Of a stretch of 56,628 bases of DNA, positions 25,154 through 31,835 are shown piece after piece. Each line of letters begins with the position of its first letter. Within the stretch, counting starts at the first letter, position 1. The position numbers and the translations under genes are program-made. Source of the stretch: Butyrivibrio sp. (GTDB taxonomy: Bacteria; Bacillota; Clostridia; Lachnospirales; Lachnospiraceae); contig JAGAAO010000018.1 of NCBI GenBank assembly GCA_017615275.1, positions 1 to 56,628 on the forward strand, in the 5' to 3' direction. The notes under the pieces are model-generated. The model did not search any database, was not told the origin of the DNA, and worked only from the letters and a program-made list of their open reading frames with translations.

Positions 25154-26425
25154 ATGACAGATAAAATAATTGAACTTTTGAAAAGCTCAGGCGCAGATGC
25201 CTGGGAAGTTACAGATACATGTACAGAGGGCTGGGAGTTCTATTTCATTAGACACAGGCTTGATCAGAACAGAGTCCGCGACGTTGAGCATATAGAGGTG
25301 ATTGTTCACAGAAAGCTGGATGACGGCAAGTTCCTTGGAAGTGCATCACAGGAGATCGCGCCAACAGCAACAGAAGCCGAGGCTAAAAAGATCATCGACG
25401 ATCTTTACCAGAGAGCTTCTTATGTTAAGAATCCATATTACGAGCTCAACAAGAAGTCTGTTGAGGGTGTGGATGAGAACTTTGATCCACAGAAGATGGC
25501 AAAGGATTTTATCGAAGTTATGCAGCAGATTCCTGAGACTTCGGGCGAGGACATCAACTCCTATGAGATCTTTGCTGAGAATTGCAAGAGAAGATACGTT
25601 AACTCTGAGGGCATCGATGTTACGGTTTCTTACCCGAGTTCAACCGTAGAAGTTGTTGTCAATGCAAGAAACGATGAGCAAGAAATTGAGCTCTACCGCA
25701 TGTATACTGCAGGAACCTGTGACAGAGAGAATCTGGTAAAAGAGATTTCAGATACTCTTAAGTATGGTAAGGACAGACTTGTGGCAAAAACGACACCTTC
25801 TGTTGGTAAGGCAGCAGTTCTTTTTTCTACACAGGACAGCGTTCAGATCTACAAATGGATCGCTGACAAGATGATGGCATCCATGAAGTACCAGGGACTG
25901 TCTGACTGGGAAATTGGTAAGGCAATCTGTGATGATGTTAAGGGCGATACTTTTACGGTCAGTGCGGTAAAAGAGCTCACCAATTCCTCTAAGAACTTCC
26001 CTGTTGATGCTGAAGGCGCAGAGGTCAGGGATATGGATATCATTAAGGACAATGTTCCCGTAAGCTATTGGGGCAGCGTTCAGTTCCGCAATTATCTCGG
26101 AGTTGAGGATTCCTTTATTGCAACAAACTTTAAGGCTGAGGGAGGTAAACTTTCAGAGAGCGAGATCAGAACAGGTACATACCTTGAGCCTGTTGAGTTT
26201 TCGGACTTCAGTGTGGATATCGTCACCGGAGAGATTGCAGGAGAGATCAGACTTGCTTACTGGCATGAGGGAGATAAGGTTACCCCTGTGTGCGGAGGAT
26301 CAGTTACAGGAACTCTTACTGAACTCATCAGTGATGTTAAGCTTTCAAAGGAACTCCGTCAGTATGATACATGTCTTGTACCAAGCGTTATAAAGATTGA
26401 AAACGTTACAATAGCAGGGGCTTAA
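25154..26425 (+). CDS. tldE: TldE/PmbA-family metallopeptidase partner subunit
   Basis: Non-zinc-binding partner of TldD, 423 residues, with the fold shared by the PmbA/TldA family but no HExxxH motif. The pair is expressed as one unit (13-bp gap, AGAGGATGAGAAG ribosome binding region). The N-terminal half is more diverged than a typical E. coli PmbA and is acidic. A short stem-loop follows the stop codon directly. The name rests on context plus overall similarity to the family, so TldE is preferred to PmbA. Confidence 0.82.
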   Translation: MTDKIIELLKSSGADAWEVTDTCTEGWEFYFIRHRLDQNRVRDVEHIEVIVHRKLDDGKFLGSASQEIAPTATEAEAKKIIDDLYQRASYVKNPYYELNKKSVEGVDENFDPQKMAKDFIEVMQQIPETSGEDINSYEIFAENCKRRYVNSEGIDVTVSYPSSTVEVVVNARNDEQEIELYRMYTAGTCDRENLVKEISDTLKYGKDRLVAKTTPSVGKAAVLFSTQDSVQIYKWIADKMMASMKYQGLSDWEIGKAICDDVKGDTFTVSAVKELTNSSKNFPVDAEGAEVRDMDIIKDNVPVSYWGSVQFRNYLGVEDSFIATNFKAEGGKLSESEIRTGTYLEPVEFSDFSVDIVTGEIAGEIRLAYWHEGDKVTPVCGGSVTGTLTELISDVKLSKELRQYDTCLVPSVIKIENVTIAGA

Positions 26426-26426
26426 G

Positions 26427-26449
26427 GAGTTGCAAAGCAACTCTTTGTT
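26427..26449 (+). terminator. Weak terminator after tldE
   Basis: Stem GAGTTGC / GCAACTC with an AAA loop, followed by TTTGTT, two bases after the stop codon. It resembles the small stems of family B repeats. Confidence 0.55.
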
Positions 26450-26499
26450 ACAATTCTTTGTTTGATAATGCTTTGTTTATGGTAAAAAATGCTTGTGTG

Positions 26500-26528
26500 T
26501 TGACAGCCTATTGACGCTGGTGTAGTAT
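26500..26528 (+). promoter_or_regulatory. Promoter of the lysine riboswitch/dapA transcript
   Basis: TTGACA (26500-26505) and TAGTAT (26523-26528) with a 17-bp spacer. Transcription would begin about 10 bp before the aptamer. Confidence 0.8.
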
Positions 26529-26543
26529 CTGTATAAGAAACAG

Positions 26544-26709
26544 TTGGATAGAGGTTGCGTATTTAATAAGTAATGTCGTTGATGTGACAGGCACAGAAGA
26601 TGCGACATGAAAGGGAAATATGCCGAAAGGGTTGATTACCTGTATATCAATTACTTGGGCATACGGTTAAGAACCGTATGACTGTCATCTGAGGATGGGG
26701 CGCTATCAA
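26544..26709 (+). promoter_or_regulatory. Lysine riboswitch (L box) aptamer
   Basis: The conserved L-box elements appear in order: GATAGAGGTTGCG near 26548, AATAAGTAATG, GAAAGGGAAATATGCCGAAAG near 26608, CTTGGGCATACGG, ACTGTCATCTGAGGATGGGG and GCGCTATC. Helix P1 is formed by GTTG(G)ATAG at the 5' end and CTATCAAC at 26703-26709. It controls the lysine branch genes dapA and dapB downstream, presumably lowering expression when lysine is plentiful. Confidence 0.93.
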
Positions 26710-26744
26710 CATTAGTATTTTTATTATAATGAAAAGACTATGTT

Positions 26745-26773
26745 ACCGGCCCTTACCAAGGAGCCGGTTTTTT
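26745..26773 (+). terminator. Riboswitch expression-platform terminator
   Basis: ACCGGC-CCTT pairs with AAGG-A-GCCGGT around an ACC loop and is followed by six T. It lies 36 bp after the aptamer and is the expected off-state hairpin. Confidence 0.85.
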
Positions 26774-26912
26774 ATTTGATAGTTCCTATCAAATAAAAAA
26801 GCTCCGCAAGGATGCGCACCTCGCGGATAGGAAAATAATTGCTTCGCAATTCCGCTCGGGCGCGAAAGAGTCGCAAGCGACTCTTTATTGAAAGTTCCTA
26901 TCAAATAAAAAA
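26768..26912 (+). repeat. Family B repeat inserted between riboswitch and dapA
   Basis: A 15-bp perfect palindrome arm pair (26768-26782 / 26786-26800) is followed by the GGATGC module in inverse orientation, the AATTGCTTCGCAATT hairpin, the AAAGAGTCGC/GCGACTCTTT stem and a second copy of AGTTCCTATCAAATAAAAAA. This 20-mer stands as a perfect direct repeat at 26781-26800 and 26893-26912. The element separates the terminator from the dapA ribosome binding site. Open frames across it are not credible genes. Confidence 0.7.
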
Positions 26913-26941
26913 AGACCGGCGAGCTGATTAAGGAGGAAGAA

Positions 26942-27826
26942 ATGGCAATATTCAAAGGAGCAGGAGTTGCAATCGCAACACCATTTAAGGAAAACGGAGA
27001 GATCAACTACGATGAGTTTGGTCGTCTTATTGAGTTCCAGATTGAGAACGGAACTGATGCGATCATAGTATGCGGAACAACCGGTGAAGCAGCTACCATG
27101 ACAGAAGAAGAACACATGGATGTTGTGAAGTACTGTATTGATAAGGTTGCAAAGAGAGTGCCCGTCATCGCAGGAACAGGCTCTAACTGCACAGAAACCG
27201 CGATCAAGCTTTCGAAACTTGCGCAGGATTATGGCGCAGATGCGCTTTTGTGCGTGACTCCATATTACAACAAGGCAACACAGGGCGGACTTGTTGCACA
27301 CTTTTCAGCAATTGCAAATGCGGTAAATATTCCTATTATTCTTTACAACGTGCCCAGCAGAACAGGATGCAATATCCTTCCTGAGACAGCTGTTAAGCTC
27401 TGCAAAGAGAATAAGAATATCGTGGCTATCAAGGATGCTACCGGAAATATTTCACAGACTATCAAGATGATGCAGCTCGCAGAAGGATGTATTGATCTGT
27501 ATTCGGGAGAAGACGATCAGATCGTGCCTCTTATGTCAATCGGAGGTCTCGGCGTAATTTCAGTTCTTTCAAATGTTGCACCTGCTCAGACACATGAGAT
27601 CTGCCAGAAGTGCCTGGATGGAGATTATGAGACCGCAAGACAGCTTCAGTTCAAGGCAGTTCCTCTTGTAAAAGCTCTTTTCTCGGAGGTAAATCCTATT
27701 CCTGTAAAGAGCGCACTTAAGATGATCGGATTCGAAGCAGGCCCGCTTCGCCTTCCTCTTACAGAGATGGAGCCCGAGAACTGTGCTAAGCTCAAGGAAG
27801 AAATGAAGAAGTTTGGTCTTATCTGA
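26942..27826 (+). CDS. dapA: 4-hydroxy-tetrahydrodipicolinate synthase
   Basis: Condenses pyruvate with aspartate semialdehyde, the committed step to lysine and diaminopimelate. The 294-residue TIM barrel has FKGAGVAIATPF at the N-terminus, GTTGEAATMTEEE (substrate loop, near 43-55), YYN near residue 108, the conserved Tyr in LYNVPSRTG and the Schiff-base Lys in VAIKDATGN near 163. AAGGAGGA precedes the ATG. It is first in a dapA-dapB-hisA unit under a lysine riboswitch. Confidence 0.96.
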   Translation: MAIFKGAGVAIATPFKENGEINYDEFGRLIEFQIENGTDAIIVCGTTGEAATMTEEEHMDVVKYCIDKVAKRVPVIAGTGSNCTETAIKLSKLAQDYGADALLCVTPYYNKATQGGLVAHFSAIANAVNIPIILYNVPSRTGCNILPETAVKLCKENKNIVAIKDATGNISQTIKMMQLAEGCIDLYSGEDDQIVPLMSIGGLGVISVLSNVAPAQTHEICQKCLDGDYETARQLQFKAVPLVKALFSEVNPIPVKSALKMIGFEAGPLRLPLTEMEPENCAKLKEEMKKFGLI

Positions 27827-27856
27827 TAACTTGATAGTATCCGGAAAGGAAAAAAG

Positions 27857-28612
27857 ATGACAAAAATGATCATGCACGGCTGTAACGGCCGTATGGGCAA
27901 GGTAATAATCGACCTTGTCAAGGAAGATGCAGATATAGAAGTGGTAGCGGGAGTAGATGCGTTCGGTGAGAACAATTACGATTTTCCCGTGTACAAGAGT
28001 CTTGATGAATGCGTGACAGACGCTGACGTTATCGTTGACTTCTCAAACGCATCTGCGACAGAGGGACTCCTTAACTATTGCACAAGTAAGAATGTTCCGG
28101 TTGTTCTTTGTTCAACGGGACTTTCAGAGGAACAGATAAACAAGGTAAAAGAAGCTTCGACAAAGGTTGCGGTTCTTAAGTCAGCCAACATGTCAGTTGG
28201 AGTGAACGCACTTATCAAGGTGTTAAAAGAAGTATCTCCGATGTTTGCGGCTGCAGGCTTTGATATTGAGATAGTTGAGAAACACCACAATCAGAAGCTT
28301 GATTCACCAAGCGGTACAGCCATCGCGCTTGCGGACAGCATAAATGAATCGCTGAACAACGAGATGGATTATGTATATGACAGAAGTACCAGAAGAGAGA
28401 AGAGACCACAGAAGGAAATTGGTATCTCAGCTGTAAGAGGAGGAACTATTGTCGGGGATCACGATGTTATTTTTGCAGGCCACGACGAGGTCGTAACTCT
28501 TTCTCACAGAGCATATTCCAGAGCTATCTTTGGAAAAGGCGCGATTGAGGCTGCTAAGTTCCTTGCAAACAAGCCGGCAGGAATGTATGACATGTCTGAC
28601 GTGCTCGCTTGA
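27857..28612 (+). CDS. dapB: 4-hydroxy-tetrahydrodipicolinate reductase
   Basis: NAD(P)H-dependent second step of the diaminopimelate/lysine branch, acting on the DapA product. It has 251 residues with the nucleotide motif HGCNGRMGKVI at the N-terminus, the family signature EKHHNQKLDSPSGTA near residue 138 and VRGGTIVGDH toward the C-terminus. The start is 30 bp after dapA with GGAAAGGAAAA as ribosome binding region. It shares the riboswitch-controlled transcript. Confidence 0.96.
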   Translation: MTKMIMHGCNGRMGKVIIDLVKEDADIEVVAGVDAFGENNYDFPVYKSLDECVTDADVIVDFSNASATEGLLNYCTSKNVPVVLCSTGLSEEQINKVKEASTKVAVLKSANMSVGVNALIKVLKEVSPMFAAAGFDIEIVEKHHNQKLDSPSGTAIALADSINESLNNEMDYVYDRSTRREKRPQKEIGISAVRGGTIVGDHDVIFAGHDEVVTLSHRAYSRAIFGKGAIEAAKFLANKPAGMYDMSDVLA

Positions 28613-28624
28613 GGAGATAAGCAT

Positions 28625-29398
28625 ATGAGATTCAGACCTTGTATTGATATTCATAACGGTAAAGTTAAGCAGATTGTAGGCAGCAGTCTTCGCGATAAAA
28701 ACGATGAGGCAAAAGAAAATTATGTCGCATCCAACGATGCTGTTTTCTACGCTAGAATGTACCGCGAAATGGGGCTTCCCGGCGGTCATATAATACTGCT
28801 TAATCCTGTGGGCAGTCCCTTTTATGAAAAAACAAAGAGACAGGCGATTGAGGCTCTAAGCGCTTGTCCGGGACTTATGCAGGTAGGTGGAGGCATAACT
28901 GCCGCAAATGCCGCGGAATTTATCGATGCAGGGGCATCTCACGTGATAGTTACTTCTTATGTATTTAAAGACGGAAAGATCAACTATGACAACCTCAGAG
29001 AACTTGCGAGGGTTGTCGGAAAAGATAAAGTGGTACTGGATCTTTCCTGTAAGAATGTAGATGGAAAGTATTACATAGTAACGGATAGGTGGCAGAAGCT
29101 CACAGATGTTGAGCTTTGTGCGGAAACACTGGATTCCCTTTCGGAATACTGCGATGAATTTCTTGTTCACGCTGCTGATGTAGAAGGAAAGCAGAAAGGT
29201 ATTGAAAAGAATGTAGCGCAGATTCTTGGGGATTGGGGTAAAATTCCCGTGACTTATGCCGGAGGAGCCGGAAGTCTTGATGACGTCAGGGAACTTAAGG
29301 CTATAGGAACAGGGAAAGTTGACGTGACGATAGGAAGCGCCTTGGAAATATTTGGCGGTACTATGAAGATTAAGGATATAGTTGAGATTTGTAAATGA
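28625..29398 (+). CDS. hisA: ProFAR isomerase HisA, eukaryotic (His6) type
   Basis: Phosphoribosylformimino-AICAR-P isomerase of histidine synthesis. The 257 residues resemble fungal and plant His6 rather than common bacterial HisA: RPCIDIHNGKVKQIVG at the start, LMQVGGGI, HVIVTSYVF, VVLDLSCKNVDGKYYIV, WQKLTDVELCAETL, FLVHAADVEG and VDVTIGSALEIFGG. The conserved acidic residues sit in CIDIHNG and HAADVEG. It lies 12 bp after dapB with GAGGAGATAAG as ribosome binding site, so a histidine gene shares the lysine riboswitch unit; no other his gene is nearby. This type is known from a minority of bacteria, in my recollection. Confidence 0.87.
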   Translation: MRFRPCIDIHNGKVKQIVGSSLRDKNDEAKENYVASNDAVFYARMYREMGLPGGHIILLNPVGSPFYEKTKRQAIEALSACPGLMQVGGGITAANAAEFIDAGASHVIVTSYVFKDGKINYDNLRELARVVGKDKVVLDLSCKNVDGKYYIVTDRWQKLTDVELCAETLDSLSEYCDEFLVHAADVEGKQKGIEKNVAQILGDWGKIPVTYAGGAGSLDDVRELKAIGTGKVDVTIGSALEIFGGTMKIKDIVEICK

Positions 29399-29420
29399 TA
29401 TTTCGTACTATTTATGTGCG

Positions 29421-29454
29421 CAAAAGAGCCATCCAACATTCATTGGATGGCTCT
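29421..29454. terminator. Stem-loop between hisA and the cold-shock gene
   Basis: Perfect 12-bp stem AGAGCCATCCAA / TTGGATGGCTCT with a 6-nt loop. On the minus strand it is followed by TTTT, which suits termination of the cold-shock gene. On the plus strand the T-run is missing. Confidence 0.75.
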
Positions 29455-29556
29455 GATGATTAATCATTGTTACAATGCGAATTCAAAATATAAACTAATC
29501 TATATATGAATAGGGCACCTTGTAGCTGATTAATTAGCTTTCACTTTGTAATTAAA

Positions 29557-29757
29557 TTAAAGCTTGTTTACGTTTACGGCCTGAGGTCCCTTTTCGCCCT
29601 GGATTACATCGTACTCAACTGAAACGCCTTCTTCAAGAGACTTGAATCCTTCCATGTTGAGTCCTGAGTAATGCACAAATACGTCATTTCCTGCTTCGTC
29701 TGAGATGAAGCCATAACCCTTCTGGTTGTTGAACCACTTAACAGTACCTTTGTTCAT
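29557..29757 (-). CDS. csp: Cold-shock domain protein
   Basis: 66-residue single-stranded RNA/DNA-binding protein with the nucleic-acid motifs KGYGFI (RNP1) and VFVHY (RNP2). In other bacteria it acts as an RNA chaperone. GGAGGT lies 5 bp before the ATG. A leader of about 60 nt carries the hairpin GTTGTC/GACAAC (29797-29811), as is common for csp mRNAs. Confidence 0.96.
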   Translation of the reverse strand: MNKGTVKWFNNQKGYGFISDEAGNDVFVHYSGLNMEGFKSLEEGVSVEYDVIQGEKGPQAVNVNKL

Positions 29758-29822
29758 TGTAATACCTCCACTAAAAAATAAAAAAATAATCGTTCAGTTG
29801 TCTATGACAACAAACTAACAAT

Positions 29823-29851
29823 ATCATAGATATAGGGAAAAGTAAAGTAAA
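29823..29851 (-). promoter_or_regulatory. Promoter of the cold-shock gene
   Basis: Minus-strand TTTACT (29846-29851) and TATGAT (29823-29828) with a 17-bp spacer. Confidence 0.6.
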
Positions 29852-29868
29852 TTATGTAAATGTTCCTA

Positions 29869-29897
29869 TTTACTTTAAAAGTTTAGAGTGATAAAAT
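29869..29897 (+). promoter_or_regulatory. Promoter of the YerC-like gene with flanking inverted repeat
   Basis: TTTACT (29869-29874) and TAAAAT (29892-29897), 17-bp spacer. TTAAGCACGA (29900-29909) and TCGTGCTAAA (29942-29951) form an inverted repeat, one mismatch in ten, in the leader. This could be an operator for the TrpR-like product or an RNA hairpin. Confidence 0.5.
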
Positions 29898-29970
29898 ATT
29901 TAAGCACGAGATATTTTTTATTAACAAGATATAGTTTACTTTCGTGCTAAAAAATCGGAGGGATGGCGAC

Positions 29971-30258
29971 ATGAACAAAAAGATTAGAACAGATGCAGTG
30001 GATCACCTGTTTGACGCAATTCTATGCCTTCAGAATAAAGATGAATGTTATAGTTTTTTCGATGATCTTTGTACCGTAAATGAGCTTTTATCTCTTTCTC
30101 AGAGATTTGAAGTGGCTTCTATGCTTAAGGAGCACAAGACTTATCTCGAGATCGCAGAGAAGACAGGAGCTTCGACAGCCACTATCAGTAGAGTGAATCG
30201 TTCACTTAACTATGGCGACGATGGTTACGAATTAGTGTTCAACAGATTACAAGAGTAA
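29971..30258 (+). CDS. YerC/YecD-family TrpR-like DNA-binding protein
   Basis: It has 95 residues from the ATG 29971, behind CGGAGGG. A helix-turn-helix of the Trp-repressor superfamily is visible: LSLSQRFEVASMLKEHKTYLEI, then EKTGASTATISRVNRSL. The family has an unassigned regulatory role. An inverted repeat in its leader (29900-29951) makes autoregulation possible. An upstream in-frame ATG exists but has no binding site. Confidence 0.85.
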   Translation: MNKKIRTDAVDHLFDAILCLQNKDECYSFFDDLCTVNELLSLSQRFEVASMLKEHKTYLEIAEKTGASTATISRVNRSLNYGDDGYELVFNRLQE

Positions 30259-30282
30259 TCTGAGCGTTAAAAATGGGGAAAA

Positions 30283-30322
30283 AATTAAGCACAACGACGT
30301 ATGTCGATGTGCTTAATTTTTT
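30283..30322. terminator. Bidirectional terminator between yerC-like gene and bactofilin
   Basis: AATTAAGCACA pairs with TGTGCTTAATT around a 14-nt loop, with T-runs on both strands, between two convergent genes. Confidence 0.88.
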
Positions 30323-30335
30323 GTTGCCAGTTAAA

Positions 30336-30833
30336 TTAATTATTATTTTCTTCTTCAGTTTCGTTAGTTTCGTTTTCAGTGTCTTTTGCTTCGGCCTCAG
30401 CCTCAGCTTCTTTTCCGGCTGTGACTCTTTCCTTAGCGATTTCCGCTGAGTTTTTGTCATGACCGGTCATTTCACATCTTCCCTGGAATACCGCATACTC
30501 GTCGATAATAATGCCTTTACAAGAGATGTCTCCGTATACTTTTCCGGTATCGCTGATCTCAATTTTGCCCTGTGGTGCGGAGAGGTTTCCATTTACTTCG
30601 CCGGCTACATAGATGTTTACGCCTGACGCGGTTCCGAAAATTTTTCCTTCCTGCCCAATGATAAGAGCTCCGCTGATAGTAACGTTACCTTTGACCGTTC
30701 CATCGATTCTGGTAGAATCTTTTGTGGTAAGCGGGCCATCCAGAACGGCACCAGGACCTATAATGGTCCCTACCTGCTCGAGAACTTCAGTCTCTGTTAC
30801 GCCGGTAGAATCTTTTTTTGCGTTTCCAAACAT
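30336..30833 (-). CDS. Bactofilin
   Basis: Polymer-forming cytoskeletal protein (DUF583) of 165 residues. The right-handed beta-helix core spans about residues 20-115, with repeated hydrophobic/glycine rungs (TRIDGTVKGNVTISGALIIG). A disordered tail very rich in Glu and Ala follows. I start it at the ATG 30833 behind GGGAGG (MFGNAKK); the longer frame would begin inside that site. It follows the M23-like gene by 14 bp on the same transcript, a pairing known for cell-shape modules in other bacteria. Confidence 0.92.
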   Translation of the reverse strand: MFGNAKKDSTGVTETEVLEQVGTIIGPGAVLDGPLTTKDSTRIDGTVKGNVTISGALIIGQEGKIFGTASGVNIYVAGEVNGNLSAPQGKIEISDTGKVYGDISCKGIIIDEYAVFQGRCEMTGHDKNSAEIAKERVTAGKEAEAEAEAKDTENETNETEEENNN

Positions 30834-30847
30834 AATGAATCCTCCCA

Positions 30848-31660
30848 TTATCCTACGATTTCGATCTTTTCTTCAGGATTTATATAAACCTCATTTTCTT
30901 GGATTTGATATCCAAGCGTTTTATTTTTATCACCGACTACGTATAAAATGGTTCCTCGATCGACTTTGTCACCTTCTGATACCAACGGTTTACCTGAATT
31001 GCGGTACATTGATATCATTCCGTTACCGTGGTCGATAGCAACGATGTTACCAAATTTTACATCTGTAGTTACAGTCATAACAGTTCCTGCACCGGAAGCT
31101 ATTACGTTGCTTCCCGGAACTGCAGTAAATAATACGAGAGGATTACCTTTGGCAGTATCTTTGTTCTTATCAGTAATTTTAGTAATTTCAGTAGAATTCG
31201 GGTCATCCACAGCCTGTTGTGGAAGCGGTGCGGTTCCTGTTAAAGGGAAACCGGTAGGTTTAGCCAATTCCGCGGCTTCTTCGGCAGAACGTTCCTCGTT
31301 GTCAAGCTTAGCCTGCAACGTGTCTTCCATCATTTCAGTTTTAGATGCTAAGTTGTCATTGGTAGCTGCAAGACTACTGTTTTCTTCTTCAAGTGCAGCG
31401 ATTTGCTCTTTCTGTTCCTTACTTATTCGACTTAAGTTTCCAATAGTGATTATTGAATAGAGAATAAAACAACATAGAGCTAACGCGACAGCAAAAAGAC
31501 AGTATGCAAGCATCTGAGTCTGGGAATGATTTAAGTGGAGACGTTTCGTTGTGCCATCTGAGTCTCCGGAAATGATCATAAAAGTATAATTTCTTTTATG
31601 TCGGTGCTTTCGATGTGTTCCGTAAGTTTTGTGTTTCTTGTGCTTATTTTCAGTGCCCAT
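30848..31660 (-). CDS. M23 (LytM)-like membrane protein with lost zinc ligands
   Basis: It has 270 residues from the ATG 31660 behind GGAGGT. The N-terminus is cytoplasmic and strongly basic (HKKHKTYGTHRKHRHKR). A membrane helix (about 49-75) and a ~50-residue coiled coil follow, then a C-terminal domain with the LytM/M23 layout. VPGSNVIASGAGTV, NIVAIDHGNGMISMYRNSG and GDKVDRGTILYVVG match family positions. The metal ligands are gone: no HxxxD in the first block, and the final HxH is LGYQIQ. It is thus likely a non-enzymatic scaffold or regulator, comparable to EnvC-type LytM proteins. It is co-transcribed with bactofilin. Confidence 0.75.
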   Translation of the reverse strand: MGTENKHKKHKTYGTHRKHRHKRNYTFMIISGDSDGTTKRLHLNHSQTQMLAYCLFAVALALCCFILYSIITIGNLSRISKEQKEQIAALEEENSSLAATNDNLASKTEMMEDTLQAKLDNEERSAEEAAELAKPTGFPLTGTAPLPQQAVDDPNSTEITKITDKNKDTAKGNPLVLFTAVPGSNVIASGAGTVMTVTTDVKFGNIVAIDHGNGMISMYRNSGKPLVSEGDKVDRGTILYVVGDKNKTLGYQIQENEVYINPEEKIEIVG

Positions 31661-31723
31661 ATTCACCTCCGACTTGCAACACCGTATTTTAACATAAAAT
31701 AGTCAACTCGCGCAACTTTGATG

Positions 31724-31766
31724 GTAAAAGGGACCCCGACAGCACAATGGGCTTGCACTGTCGGGG
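31724..31766 (-). terminator. Terminator of the GH94 gene
   Basis: On the minus strand CCCCGACAG pairs with CTGTCGGGG around a 15-nt loop, part of which can also pair, followed by TCCCTTTT. Confidence 0.75.
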
Positions 31767-31835
31767 CATTCCAAAAAAAGTAGGAGTATATTTATGCTTA
31801 CTCAGAGTAAGCAGTGGAACACAAATTTACTTGAA

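Noticed and set aside
23710-26425. TldD/TldE as part of a bacteriocin or RiPP cluster
   Set aside because: No precursor peptide, modification enzyme or dedicated exporter lies nearby; neighbours are housekeeping genes.
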